Shown here piece after piece: positions 1 through 7,158 of a stretch of 8,604 nucleotides of DNA (position 1 is the first letter of the stretch; every line of letters starts with the position of its first letter). The position numbers and the translations under genes were made by a program. Below the pieces are notes generated by a model, which worked only from the letters and a program-made list of their open reading frames with translations, had not been told where the DNA came from and did no database searches. The DNA is from Gordonia sp. (in: high G+C Gram-positive bacteria) (GTDB lineage: Bacteria; Actinomycetota; Actinomycetes; Mycobacteriales; Mycobacteriaceae): positions 1-8,604 of the forward strand of contig JASLJL010000111.1 of the NCBI GenBank assembly GCA_030152405.1, in the 5' to 3' direction.

Positions 1-270
1 GCACGGCGAGTGATCCTGCCCGCCGTGTGGCCGGCACTGGCCGCGGCGGCATCGCTGGTGTTCCTGCTCACGCTCAACGAGTTCGGCATCGTGCTGTTCA
101 CCGGGGCGAAGGACGTCACGACGCTCCCGATGCTCATCTACACCACGTCGATCGTCGGTTCCGACTTCGCGACCGCCGCCGTCCTCGCCACCGTCCAGCT
201 CGCGCTCTCATTGAGCGCCTATCTGTTGTACCGGGCCGTGGTGCGCCGGTTCGACACCACCGGAGGCTGA
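1..270 (+). CDS. ABC transporter permease, C-terminal fragment (PhnU-like, putative 2-aminoethylphosphonate importer)
   Basis: The frame is open from base 1 to a TGA at 268-270, so the gene starts to the left of the window and only its last 89 residues are visible. The fragment opens with VILPAVWPAL, which matches the end of the cytoplasmic EAA loop (the I-x-LP part) by which ABC importer permeases contact their ATPase. Two hydrophobic segments follow, at about residues 14-35 and 58-80. The stretch NEFGIVLFTG followed by TLPMLIYT resembles the first permease of 2-aminoethylphosphonate (AEP) importers. The next permease starts 3 bp downstream, and its Shine-Dalgarno GGAGG (262-266) lies inside this gene, so the two are co-transcribed and probably form a heterodimeric channel. 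The permease assignment is firm. The AEP substrate is inferred from family resemblance; other small anions such as iron or sulfate/thiosulfate-type substrates remain possible. Confidence 0.8.
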   Translation, partial: ARRVILPAVWPALAAAASLVFLLTLNEFGIVLFTGAKDVTTLPMLIYTTSIVGSDFATAAVLATVQLALSLSAYLLYRAVVRRFDTTGG

Positions 271-273
271 TTC

Positions 274-1071
274 ATGCTGGTCCGCAAGCGTTCGTCTCAG
301 TTGCTGATCTGGCTGCTGTTCGCCCTCGTCGTCGGGGTGCTGATCGTGGCGCCCATCGTCGTCACCGCGATCACCGCGTTCGCCGACTCCTGGACGTCGG
401 TGCTTCCGTCGGCGCTCACGACCGACCACGCGGCCGATGTCCTCTCCGCCGAGAACCTGCAGAGCGTGACCGTGTCCGTGCAGACCGCGATCATGGCGTC
501 GGCGATCGCCGTCGTCATCGGGACGTGGGCCGCACTGGCGGTCCGCAAGGCTCCGCCGCGGCTGCGGAGCCTGCTCGACGCCGCGTATCACGTGCCGGTG
601 GCCGTGCCGTCCGTCGTGATCGGCCTCGCGATCCTGATCGCGTTCTCACGGCCGCCGGTGGTGCTCAACGGAACGCCGTCGATCGTGATCCTCGTGCAGG
701 CGCTGCTCGTCCTGTCGTTCGCGTTCTCCATGGTGTCGGCGGCGGCGAAGTCGCTCGACCCGGCGCTCGATCAGGTCGCGGGGTCGCTCGGCGCCTCGGG
801 CGCGCGAATCCTGATGAAGGTGACGCTGCCGCTCCTCGCACCCGCCATCGCGGCGGCGGCCGGCCTTTCGCTGGCACTGTGCATGGGCGAACTCGGCGCC
901 ACGATCATGGTCTACCCGGGTTCGTGGCGCACCCTGCCGGTCACGATCTTCACTCAGTCCGATCGTGGCGAGCTGTTCACCGCAGCGGCCAACACTCTCC
1001 TGCTGGTGCTGGTGACCGTCGTCATCCTGGGTGTCCTCGGACGAGTCCGGTCCCGCGCACAGGTTCGCTGA
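274..1071 (+). CDS. ABC transporter permease (PhnV-like, putative 2-aminoethylphosphonate importer)
   Basis: This complete 265-residue inner-membrane permease is the usual size for a single binding-protein-dependent transport domain. About six hydrophobic segments are visible, near residues 10-33, 68-90, 104-126, 136-156, 189-210 and 238-257. The EAA loop lies at about 157-188, with the conserved Gly in SLGASGA (171-177) and the I-x-LP-like end VTLPLL. The MGELGATIMVYPG stretch (204-216), followed by RTLPVTIF and DRGELF, closely resembles AEP permeases of the PhnV type. The ATG at 274 is supported by GGAGG at 262-266 with 7 nt spacing, and it follows the upstream permease stop by 3 bp. The protein should pair with that upstream permease. 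No ATPase or binding protein follows, so those genes must lie upstream or elsewhere. The substrate is inferred and not proven by the sequence. Confidence 0.85.
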   Translation: MLVRKRSSQLLIWLLFALVVGVLIVAPIVVTAITAFADSWTSVLPSALTTDHAADVLSAENLQSVTVSVQTAIMASAIAVVIGTWAALAVRKAPPRLRSLLDAAYHVPVAVPSVVIGLAILIAFSRPPVVLNGTPSIVILVQALLVLSFAFSMVSAAAKSLDPALDQVAGSLGASGARILMKVTLPLLAPAIAAAAGLSLALCMGELGATIMVYPGSWRTLPVTIFTQSDRGELFTAAANTLLLVLVTVVILGVLGRVRSRAQVR

Positions 1072-1106
1072 CCGACGGGTCGCCGGGTGCCCGCGTCGCG
1101 CGGTCA
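1069..1106. terminator. Putative bidirectional terminator hairpin between convergent genes
   Basis: The 32-bp gap between the permease stop and the meaB stop is flanked by a perfect inverted repeat, TGACCG (1069-1074) and CGGTCA (1101-1106). Each arm includes one gene's stop codon. Inside it, ACG (1075-1077) can pair with CGT (1094-1096) across a bulge, and a GGG/CCC pair could extend the stem. There is no T-run on either side, so this is not a classical intrinsic terminator. GC-rich hairpins without a U-tract between convergent genes are, however, common in actinobacteria. Its role is inferred from position and symmetry. Confidence 0.4.
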
Positions 1107-2117
1107 GAACCCGGCGGCCCGAACGATCTGTTCGGCGGCCAGCGCGGGAGTGAGCGAGCCGTCGAGGACACCCGCCTCCACCTCGGCGCGGGCCTGCCGT
1201 ACGGCCGCAGCCGATTCGATGCGGTACAGCACCGACTCGCGGACCATCGTCCACATCCAGTCCACCTGCTGCTGCGCGCGACGGCGAGCGAACTCCCCCG
1301 CTTCGGTCAGCACGTCGCGGTGCTTGAGCACCGCGTTCCAGTAATCGTCGACGCCGGTCTTCTCCATGGCGCTCATGGTCAGAACGGGCGGTGTCCACAG
1401 CGCGTCGTGCGGATAGATGAAGCCGAGCGCGTTGCGCAGTTCGCGGGCGGCGCCCCGTGCCTCGTTGACGTGCTTGCCGTCCGCCTTGTTCACCACGACG
1501 ATCTCGGCGAGTTCCAGGACGCCCTTCTTGATGCCCTGCAACGAGTCGCCGGTCCGCGCCAGCGTCAGGAAGGAGAACGTGTCGACCATGTTCGCGACAC
1601 TGACCTCCGACTGCCCGACGCCGACGGTCTCCACGAGCACCACGTCGTACCCCGCCGCCTCCACGAGCACGATGGTCTCGCGAGTCGCCTTCGTGACGCC
1701 GCCGAGCGTGCCTGATGTCGGCGACGGCCGGACGTACGCCTCAGGCGCCGCCGAGAGCTGGCCCATCCGGGTCTTGTCGCCGAGGATCGAACCCCTGGTC
1801 CGCGTCGAGGACGGGTCGACTGCGAGCACCGCGACCCGATGCCCGAGCGAGATCAGGTGCATGCCGAGCGCCTCGATCGTCGTCGACTTGCCGACACCGG
1901 GGACACCGGTGATGCCGACGCGAAACGAACGCCCGGCGTGCGGTGTCAGCTGCAGCAGGAGGCGCTGCGCCGCCTCGCGGTGATCGTCGCGCGTCGACTC
2001 GACGAGGGTGATCGCCCGCGCCAGATCGGCTCGCCGACCGGCCAGCACGCCTGCGGCGAGAGCGTCGACGTCCACTGGACGACGGCCCTTCGCCGCAGGT
2101 GTCGCGTCCGAGCTCAT
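1104..2117 (-). CDS. meaB: Methylmalonyl-CoA mutase-associated GTPase MeaB
   Basis: MeaB is a G3E-family P-loop GTPase that chaperones adenosylcobalamin-dependent mutases: it gates cofactor loading and protects the mutase from inactivation. The protein has 337 residues, the usual length. Visible motifs are the Walker A loop GVPGVGKST (71-79), DPSS at 101-104 followed by the conserved [12 protein letters not shown] stretch, the Walker B/switch region ETVGVGQSE (163-171), and the guanine-specificity motif NKAD (210-213). The C-terminal ~80 residues are helical and charged, as in the dimerisation arm of the family. The ATG overlaps the mutB stop by 4 bp (ATGA), and no good Shine-Dalgarno lies within 15 nt, so translation is probably coupled to mutB. 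Position right after the mutase genes supports the MeaB assignment over the related ArgK name. Confidence 0.96.
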   Translation of the reverse strand: MSSDATPAAKGRRPVDVDALAAGVLAGRRADLARAITLVESTRDDHREAAQRLLLQLTPHAGRSFRVGITGVPGVGKSTTIEALGMHLISLGHRVAVLAVDPSSTRTRGSILGDKTRMGQLSAAPEAYVRPSPTSGTLGGVTKATRETIVLVEAAGYDVVLVETVGVGQSEVSVANMVDTFSFLTLARTGDSLQGIKKGVLELAEIVVVNKADGKHVNEARGAARELRNALGFIYPHDALWTPPVLTMSAMEKTGVDDYWNAVLKHRDVLTEAGEFARRRAQQQVDWMWTMVRESVLYRIESAAAVRQARAEVEAGVLDGSLTPALAAEQIVRAAGF

Positions 2118-4354
2118 GCGGACCGGGAAGCCAGTTCCAGGCCCAGCTTGTCGGCCAGCTTGCCGATGAGGTCGACCGCCGAGTCGGCGATGACGGTGCC
2201 GGGCGGGAAGATCGCCGCGGCGCCCGCCTCGTACAGCTCGTCGAAGTCGCCGGGCGGGATCACGCCGCCGACCACGATCATGATGTCCTCGCGACCGACC
2301 TGAGCCAGTGCCTCGCGGAGTGCGGGCACCAGCGTGAGGTGACCTGCGGCCAGCGACGAGACGCCCACCACGTGGACGTCGTTGTCCGCGGCCTGCGCCG
2401 CCACCTCTTCCGGCGTCGCGAACAGCGGGCCCACGTCGACGTCGAAGCCGAGATCGGCGAACGCCGTAGCGATCACCTTCTGGCCGCGGTCGTGACCGTC
2501 CTGGCCCATCTTCGCGACGAGGACACGAGGACGCCGGCCCTCCGCCTCGGCGAACTCGTCCACCACGGCCAGCGCATCGTCGATGTTCGACACGGCTTCT
2601 CCCGCTTCGTTCCGGTACACGCCGCTGATCGTCTTGATCTCGGCCTGATGACGACCGTAGACCTTCTCCATCGAATCGGAGATCTCACCGCCGGTCGCGC
2701 CGTGGCGAGCCGCGTCGATGGCGAGTGCCATCAGGTTGTTCTCCATGCCGCCGCCCGACTCTCCCGCAGCGCGGGTCAGTTCGGCGAGCGCCGCGTCGAC
2801 AGCCGACTGATCGCGCTCGGCGCGCAGCTTCTCCAGCTTGGCGAGCTGTTCGGCGCGGACCTTCGAGTTCTCGACCTTGAGGACCTCGATCTCCTCGTCG
2901 TCGGTCACCTTGTACTTGTTGACTCCGACGAGCGGCTGTCGACCGGAGTCGATGCGCGCCTGGGTGCGGGCCGCGGCCTCTTCGATGCGCAGCTTCGGCA
3001 GTCCCTCTTCGATCGCCTTGGTCATGCCGCCCGCGGCCTCGACCTCGGCGATGTGGGCCCGTGCCTTCTCAGCGAGCTGGTGCGTCAGCCATTCGACGTA
3101 GTTGGAGCCCGCCCACGGGTCGATCGGCCGGGTGGTGCCCGACTCCTGCTGCAGCAGCAGCTGGGTGTTGCGGGCGATGCGTGCCGAGAAGTCCGTCGGG
3201 AGGGCGATCGCCTCGTCGAGCGCGTTGGTATGCAGCGACTGCGTGTGGCCCTGTGTCGCGGCCATCGCCTCGACACAGGTGCGGGCGACGTTGTTGTAGA
3301 CGTCCTGCGCGGTCAGCGACCACCCGGACGTCTGCGAATGCGTGCGGAGCGACAACGACTTCGCGTTCTTCGGCTCGAACTGTGCCACCAGCTCGCTCCA
3401 CAGCAGGCGCGCGGCGCGGAGCTTGGCGACCTCCATGAAGAAGTTCATGCCGATGCCCCAGAAGAACGACAGTCGCGGTGCGAACTTGTCGATGTCGAGG
3501 CCGGCCGCGAGACCTGCGCGGATGTAGTCGACCCCGTCCGCCAGCGTGTATGCGAGCTCCAGGTCGGCCGTCGCTCCAGCTTCCTGGATGTGGTAGCCGG
3601 AGATCGAGATCGAGTTGAACTTCGGCATCTTCGCGCTGGTGAAGGCGAAGATGTCGGAAATGATCCGCATCGAGGGCTCGGGCGGATAGATGTAGGTGTT
3701 GCGGACCATGAACTCTTTCAGAATGTCGTTCTGAATGGTCCCGGCCAGCTTCTCCGGCGGCACGCCCTGCTCCTCGGCGGCGACGACGTAGAGCGCGAGA
3801 ATCGGCAGCACGGCGCCGTTCATCGTCATCGACACGGAGACGTTGCCGAGGTCGATGCCGTCGAACAACTGACGCATGTCGAGGATCGAGTCGATGGCGA
3901 CGCCCGCCATGCCGACGTCGCCCGCGACGCGCGGGTGGTCGGAGTCGTAGCCGCGGTGAGTGGCCAGGTCGAAGGCGACGGACAGCCCCTTCTGGCCTGC
4001 GGCGAGGTTGCGTCGGTAGAAGGCGTTCGACTCGGCGGCGGTCGAGAAGCCCGCGTACTGACGGACGGTCCACGGCTGGTTGACGTACATCGTCGGGTAC
4101 GGCCCGCGGATGAACGGCGCCTCACCGGGGATCGAGTCCAGCGGGTAACCGCCGTCCCCCGCGATCGCGTCGCGGTCGGCCCTGGTGTACACCGGGCGGA
4201 CGTCGATCTGCTCCGGCGTGCTCCACGTGACCTGCTCGGCGGAGTATCCGTGAGCAGCCGCAAGCGGCTCGGTGAGCGAGTCGCCGGTGCCGCCGTCGAC
4301 GACGGCCGTCGTCAGTTCGACGTCGGCGAAGCTCGGAATCGTGTTGTCGCTCAT
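2114..4354 (-). CDS. mutB: Methylmalonyl-CoA mutase, large (catalytic, cobalamin-binding) subunit
   Basis: This 746-residue subunit carries the active site that interconverts (R)-methylmalonyl-CoA and succinyl-CoA by a radical mechanism using adenosylcobalamin. An N-terminal substrate-binding TIM barrel (roughly 50-415) is followed by a linker and a C-terminal B12 domain (about 609-741). The base-off/His-on signature DGHDRG is at 619-624, with H621 as lower axial ligand and K615 and D619 completing the triad. SSLAAGH (666-672) and GGVIP (696-700) are the other B12 motifs. By a constant offset of 11 from the Propionibacterium enzyme as I recall it, Y100, R218 and H255 match its Y89, R207 and H244. 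Tyr and Arg at the first two positions mark a true methylmalonyl-CoA mutase rather than an isobutyryl- or ethylmalonyl-CoA mutase. The ATG at 4354 has AGGAG (4364-4368) 9 nt upstream, inside the end of mutA. Confidence 0.98.
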   Translation of the reverse strand: MSDNTIPSFADVELTTAVVDGGTGDSLTEPLAAAHGYSAEQVTWSTPEQIDVRPVYTRADRDAIAGDGGYPLDSIPGEAPFIRGPYPTMYVNQPWTVRQYAGFSTAAESNAFYRRNLAAGQKGLSVAFDLATHRGYDSDHPRVAGDVGMAGVAIDSILDMRQLFDGIDLGNVSVSMTMNGAVLPILALYVVAAEEQGVPPEKLAGTIQNDILKEFMVRNTYIYPPEPSMRIISDIFAFTSAKMPKFNSISISGYHIQEAGATADLELAYTLADGVDYIRAGLAAGLDIDKFAPRLSFFWGIGMNFFMEVAKLRAARLLWSELVAQFEPKNAKSLSLRTHSQTSGWSLTAQDVYNNVARTCVEAMAATQGHTQSLHTNALDEAIALPTDFSARIARNTQLLLQQESGTTRPIDPWAGSNYVEWLTHQLAEKARAHIAEVEAAGGMTKAIEEGLPKLRIEEAAARTQARIDSGRQPLVGVNKYKVTDDEEIEVLKVENSKVRAEQLAKLEKLRAERDQSAVDAALAELTRAAGESGGGMENNLMALAIDAARHGATGGEISDSMEKVYGRHQAEIKTISGVYRNEAGEAVSNIDDALAVVDEFAEAEGRRPRVLVAKMGQDGHDRGQKVIATAFADLGFDVDVGPLFATPEEVAAQAADNDVHVVGVSSLAAGHLTLVPALREALAQVGREDIMIVVGGVIPPGDFDELYEAGAAAIFPPGTVIADSAVDLIGKLADKLGLELASRSA

Positions 4355-4358
4355 GGGT

Positions 4359-6251
4359 TCACGCTCCTGTCGTCGGAGAGGCGGGGATGAGGGTGTCGAG
4401 GAGTTCGGTCAACACCGCGACGGCGTCGATCCCGACGCGCAGCGATCCGTCCAGCCCGTCGTCGACCGGCCACTCCTTCTCCGGTCCGGCGAGCAGCACG
4501 CGTTCCGCGCCCGCGGCACGAGCGGCGGCCGCGGCGGCCGGGCCCTCGTCGGCGTACCGCGCCTTGGTGCCGCAGAGGACGACGACCGTCGACGGATTCG
4601 CGGCGACGGCGTCGGCGACCGCCTCCGGGGCCAGCGGTCCCGGATTGACGGCGTCGATTCCGCCCGCGGCGAGCAGGTTCGCGACGAACGTGGTGCGGCC
4701 GTTGTGCTCGGCGATCGGTCCCAGCGGGAGCAGGAGCACGCTCGGTCGCGTCGGCTCGGCGTCGGCGCGGTCGCGGAGTGCCTCGAAACGACGGGCGACG
4801 CGCGCCAGCCGAGGAGAGGCGGTCGGGACGTCGCCGGAATCGGCGGTGCCGGCGGGCAGGCTCGGCTCGCCGAGGTTCGGGAACTCGCTGACTCCGGTGA
4901 TCGGAGCCTTGCGGTGAGCGACGGCCTTCTCCCGCGCGGCGAGCGCCGCGTCGACCTGCTCGGCGATCGAGCCCGACTCCAGCGCCGCGGTGTAGCCGCC
5001 CTGCTTCTCGACGCCGGTGAACACGTCCCAGGCGGCGGCCGCGAGGTCGGTCGTCAGCGATTCGACGTACCAGGAGCCGCCTGCCGGGTCGAGCACTCGA
5101 CCCAGATTCGACTCCTCCAGCAGCAGCAGCTGCGTGTTGCGCGCGATTCGACGGGTGAACGAGGTGCGTGAGGTGCGTGCGTCGACGGGCAATGCCGCGT
5201 CGAAGGTGTGCACTGTCACCTGATCCGCGCCGCCGACGCCCGCGCCGAACGCGGCGATGGTGCTGCGGAGCATGTTCACCCACGGATCGCGCTGGGTGAA
5301 CATCGAGAGGTCGGTGACCGCGTGGGTGATCGCTGCGCCCGCGGCGCGTGCGTCGAGGACGTCGGCGACTCGAGCCCAGAGGGTGCGCAGCGCACGGAGC
5401 TTCGCGATTCCCGCGAACTGGTCGTCGTCGATCGAGACGGCGAAGGTGACCTGATTGAGTGCGTCCGCCGTGTCGAGGCCGGCGGCGACCGCGTCGCGCA
5501 CATGCGCGAGTGCCGCGGCCACGACGAGCCCGAGCTCCTGCGCGTTCGACGCGCCCGCCTGCGCGAAGTCGGTGCCGTCGACGCGGAAGGTCCGGACGCC
5601 CGCGGGCGCGGTCGCGGCGAGTGCCGCGGCGTCCGATGCGCTCACCGTGGGTCGCCCGGAGAACGCCGCCGTGTACGGCGACAGACCGAGGCTGTGCGTG
5701 GTCGCGGCCGTCGTCGGCGCGGTCTCCGGAGCAGCCGGTGCGGCGGCGAGCGCGGCGAGGAAGGCGCGCGCCGCGTCGAGCCCGTCGGCGCCCGCATCGA
5801 GGGTGACCGGCATCAGATCGAGGTAGACGCCCGCCAGCACGGTGGCCAGATCGTCGGCGGGGACCGACAGCCACAGGCCGCTGGCGCCGTTGGCGGCCGC
5901 GTCGAGGATCGCCTCGTTGATCGCGCCCGCATCATCGGCGTCGTCGCCGAAACGTTCGGTGACTCGCCATCCCTGCGTCACGTCGCGGGCCGGATCGGCT
6001 CCGCGGACGAACGGGTAGGCGCCCGGTACGCCGACCTCGGCGGCTTCGTCGCGCCGGGTGTAAAGCGGGCGGACGGACACCCCGTCACGGGTGTCGGTCG
6101 AGAGCATCGCCTCGGGAGTGTCGGGGAGTTCTTCGGGCGTGACGCGAGCCGATTTCGCCAGCACGCCTGCGGCTGCTTCGGTCCAGCGGTCGTACGCCTG
6201 GCTCAACTGGTCGTCGAGGTCCGGGGCCACCGGCTTCTCACCTGCCGTCAT
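4359..6251 (-). CDS. mutA: Methylmalonyl-CoA mutase, small (non-catalytic) subunit
   Basis: This 630-residue subunit of the MutAB heterodimer is homologous to MutB but does not bind substrate or cobalamin. Barrel-derived segments shared with MutB are RPLYTRRDE (61-69), [13 protein letters not shown] (280-292), [15 protein letters not shown] (367-381) and [11 protein letters not shown] (387-397). At the place of the DxHxxG cobalamin motif it reads AEHNGR (514-519): the Asp is lost and the spacing to Gly is altered, so the site cannot work as in MutB. An Ala/Pro/Thr-rich stretch (about 164-185) looks like a flexible linker. The ATG at 6251 has GGAAGG (6261-6266) 9 nt upstream. It is the first gene of the operon and mutB begins 4 bp after its stop. 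The heterodimeric mutA-mutB arrangement is typical of actinobacteria; many other bacteria use a single-polypeptide homodimer. Confidence 0.96.
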   Translation of the reverse strand: MTAGEKPVAPDLDDQLSQAYDRWTEAAAGVLAKSARVTPEELPDTPEAMLSTDTRDGVSVRPLYTRRDEAAEVGVPGAYPFVRGADPARDVTQGWRVTERFGDDADDAGAINEAILDAAANGASGLWLSVPADDLATVLAGVYLDLMPVTLDAGADGLDAARAFLAALAAAPAAPETAPTTAATTHSLGLSPYTAAFSGRPTVSASDAAALAATAPAGVRTFRVDGTDFAQAGASNAQELGLVVAAALAHVRDAVAAGLDTADALNQVTFAVSIDDDQFAGIAKLRALRTLWARVADVLDARAAGAAITHAVTDLSMFTQRDPWVNMLRSTIAAFGAGVGGADQVTVHTFDAALPVDARTSRTSFTRRIARNTQLLLLEESNLGRVLDPAGGSWYVESLTTDLAAAAWDVFTGVEKQGGYTAALESGSIAEQVDAALAAREKAVAHRKAPITGVSEFPNLGEPSLPAGTADSGDVPTASPRLARVARRFEALRDRADAEPTRPSVLLLPLGPIAEHNGRTTFVANLLAAGGIDAVNPGPLAPEAVADAVAANPSTVVVLCGTKARYADEGPAAAAAARAAGAERVLLAGPEKEWPVDDGLDGSLRVGIDAVAVLTELLDTLIPASPTTGA

Positions 6252-6287
6252 GGGTCAGGGCCTTCCGTTTGACGGGAACTAGAACGT

Positions 6288-6339
6288 GTCACAGGAACAG
6301 TAACCGATCGATCGCTCGGGCGGTCAATCGGCCTGTGAC
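6288..6339. repeat. Widely spaced perfect inverted repeat in the mutA/VTT divergent region
   Basis: GTCACAGG (6288-6295) and CCTGTGAC (6332-6339) are perfect 8-bp inverted copies, 36 bp apart and 44 bp centre to centre. One arm sits at the expected mutA start site. The other lies upstream of the candidate mutA -35 and just upstream of the -10 of the divergent gene. A shorter pair CCGAT/ATCGG (6304-6308 and 6327-6331) and the palindrome CGATCGATCG (6305-6314) lie between the arms. The arrangement suggests two half-sites or two operators of a regulator that acts on both directions. The regulator is unknown. Confidence 0.4.
6297..6327 (-). promoter_or_regulatory. Candidate promoter of the mutA-mutB-meaB operon
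   Basis: On the minus strand a -35-like TTGACC (complement of 6322-6327) and a -10-like TACTGT (complement of 6297-6302, fitting the actinobacterial TANNNT) are separated by 19 nt, slightly longer than ideal. Transcription would start near 6290, giving a leader of about 40 nt that contains the mutA Shine-Dalgarno. That leader is far too short for a cobalamin riboswitch. The assignment rests on motif matches and position only. Confidence 0.35.
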
Positions 6340-6353
6340 CTACGACGTAGGAT
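6339..6353 (+). promoter_or_regulatory. Candidate -10 element with overlapping palindrome upstream of the VTT-domain gene
   Basis: TAGGAT (6348-6353) fits the TANNNT -10 consensus and ends 8 nt before the ATG at 6362, so transcription could begin at or next to the start codon and give a leaderless mRNA. No convincing -35 is visible, which is common for actinobacterial promoters. The perfect palindrome CCTACG-A-CGTAGG (6339-6351) overlaps this -10 and would be well placed as a repressor operator. An alternative reading is that AGGA at 6349-6352, 9 nt before the ATG, is a Shine-Dalgarno for a transcript that starts further upstream. Confidence 0.35.
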
Positions 6354-6361
6354 GTCATCCG

Positions 6362-7066
6362 ATGCGTCCAGATGCACAGCAGTCGTCCCGGTCCGCGGAC
6401 GACGCCCCGTCGTCCGAGGTCCTCGCCCAACGTCGGCGGGTGACCGTTCGTGCTGCACTCGGACTCGTCGCGGTGGTCGCAGTCCTCGCGGGCGCGTATT
6501 TCGTGCCACTCCCGTCCATCGGCCAGGCGAGAACATGGTCGGAGTCGCTCGGTCCCTGGTTTCCGTGGCTGTTCTTCGTCGTCTACACCGTAGTCACGAT
6601 CGCCCCGATCCCACGGTCGACGTTCACCGTCATGTCCGGCGTGCTCTTCGGACCGGTGATCGGATTCACCGGCTCGCTCGCCGCCGCGACGGTGTCGGCG
6701 ATCGTCGCGTTCCATCTGGCGAGAGCACTCGGCCGCGACCGCGTGCAGCCGTGGCTCACCCGCCCCGTCGCGGCGACCGTCGAGCGTCGGCTCGATCGGC
6801 GCGGCTGGCTCGCCGTCGGCTCCCTTCGGCTCATCCCGGCCGTCCCGTTCTCGATCGTCAATTACCTGTCGGGTCTGTCGTCCGTCCGCTGGACGCCGTA
6901 TGTGGTCGCCACCGTGGTGGGCTCGGCTCCCGGCACGGCGGCGGTGGTGTTCCTCGGTGACGCCCTGGCGGGCAAGACCGATCCGGCGATGCTGCTCCTG
7001 TCGGCGGGACTGTTCGCACTCGGAGCGGTGGGGCTCGTCGTCGACAGTCGCCTTCCCGTCACCTGA
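6362..7066 (+). CDS. TVP38/TMEM64 family (VTT-domain, SNARE-associated-like) membrane protein
   Basis: This is a 234-residue polytopic inner-membrane protein of the VTT/DedA-related superfamily, whose members are linked to lipid or ion movement across membranes; the substrate of this one is unknown. A polar N-terminus (1-30) precedes hydrophobic segments at about 31-50, 65-82, 90-118, 155-170 (likely re-entrant), 180-200 and 208-228. Family signatures are APIPRSTFTVMSGVLFGP (81-98), with the conserved Pro and Gly before the first re-entrant loop, then FHLARALGRD (117-126) and RLIPAVPFSIVNYLSG (156-171), with the characteristic R..P..PF..NY..G. The frame stays open back to an ATG at 6269, but 6362 is preferred. 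It follows a -10-like TAGGAT and an AGGA, and the extra 31 residues would be read through the regulatory region. It is divergent from mutA and has no obvious functional link to it. Confidence 0.85.
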   Translation: MRPDAQQSSRSADDAPSSEVLAQRRRVTVRAALGLVAVVAVLAGAYFVPLPSIGQARTWSESLGPWFPWLFFVVYTVVTIAPIPRSTFTVMSGVLFGPVIGFTGSLAAATVSAIVAFHLARALGRDRVQPWLTRPVAATVERRLDRRGWLAVGSLRLIPAVPFSIVNYLSGLSSVRWTPYVVATVVGSAPGTAAVVFLGDALAGKTDPAMLLLSAGLFALGAVGLVVDSRLPVT

Positions 7067-7108
7067 CCGCCGCCAACCCTCAACCTGATGGGGTTGACGC
7101 CAGTAAAT

Positions 7109-7126
7109 TCAAGCCAAATTGCTTGA
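7109..7126. promoter_or_regulatory. Palindromic operator candidate 1 (TCAAG-N8-CTTGA)
   Basis: TCAAG (7109-7113) and CTTGA (7122-7126) form an 18-bp palindrome with an 8-nt spacer, and the pairing extends one base inward (TCAAGC/GCTTGA). The right arm overlaps the candidate -35 TTGATT (7123-7128). A second copy with the same geometry starts 29 bp downstream. The repetition, spacing and location make a regulator-binding site likely. The best candidate is the helix-turn-helix protein encoded immediately downstream. Confidence 0.6.
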
Positions 7127-7152
7127 TTATGGTCAGATCAAGTCTGTAACCT
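7123..7152 (+). promoter_or_regulatory. Candidate promoter of the SatD-like/DUF3307-like cassette, probably giving a leaderless mRNA
   Basis: A -35-like TTGATT (7123-7128) and a -10-like TAACCT (7147-7152, TANNNT) are 18 nt apart. The -10 ends 6 nt before the ATG at 7159, so the transcript should start at the A of that codon or within a base or two. No Shine-Dalgarno precedes the ATG, which agrees with a leaderless mRNA. Both hexamers are overlapped by palindromic operator candidates. Confidence 0.5.
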
Positions 7153-7155
7153 TGA
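7138..7155. promoter_or_regulatory. Palindromic operator candidate 2 (TCAAG-N8-CTTGA)
   Basis: TCAAG (7138-7142) and CTTGA (7151-7155) repeat the geometry of the palindrome at 7109-7126, with a different spacer sequence. It covers the candidate -10 (7147-7152) and ends 3 bp before the start codon. The four half-sites alternate TCAAG, CTTGA, TCAAG, CTTGA with spacers of 8, 11 and 8 nt, symmetrical about position 7132. A dimer bound at each site, about three helical turns apart, would block RNA polymerase. Confidence 0.6.
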
Positions 7156-7158
7156 CTC

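Noticed and set aside
27..1715. Open frame of 562 codons on the plus strand across the permeases and the end of meaB.
   Set aside because: It is Arg/His/Gly-rich, crosses two real genes in another frame and a gene boundary, and has no motif; it is a shadow.
2099..4390. Open frame of 763 codons on the plus strand, opposite mutB.
   Set aside because: It is Arg/Asp/His-rich with no recognisable domain, and it mirrors mutB codon for codon. Long antisense open frames are expected in GC-rich coding DNA.
4351..5874. Second minus-strand open frame of 507 codons inside mutA.
   Set aside because: It is out of frame with the clear MutA protein, and its product is almost entirely Arg, Gly and Ala.
5208..6272. 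Open frame on the plus strand opposite mutA.
   Set aside because: It is an Arg/Gly-rich shadow of mutA, with no Shine-Dalgarno or domain.
6252..6361. Cobalamin riboswitch upstream of mutA.
   Set aside because: The whole intergenic region is only 110 bp and no B12-box-like sequence was found, so the structure would not fit.
7074..7096. Hairpin CAACCC-N11-GGGTTG after the VTT-domain gene as an intrinsic terminator.
   Set aside because: The stem is only 6 bp with an 11-nt loop, and no T-run follows. An alternative CAACC/GGTTG pairing exists, but neither is convincing.
7094..7099. TTGACG as -35 of the SatD-like gene promoter.
   Set aside because: No TANNNT element lies 16-19 nt downstream. TTGATT at 7123 with TAACCT at 7147 fits better.
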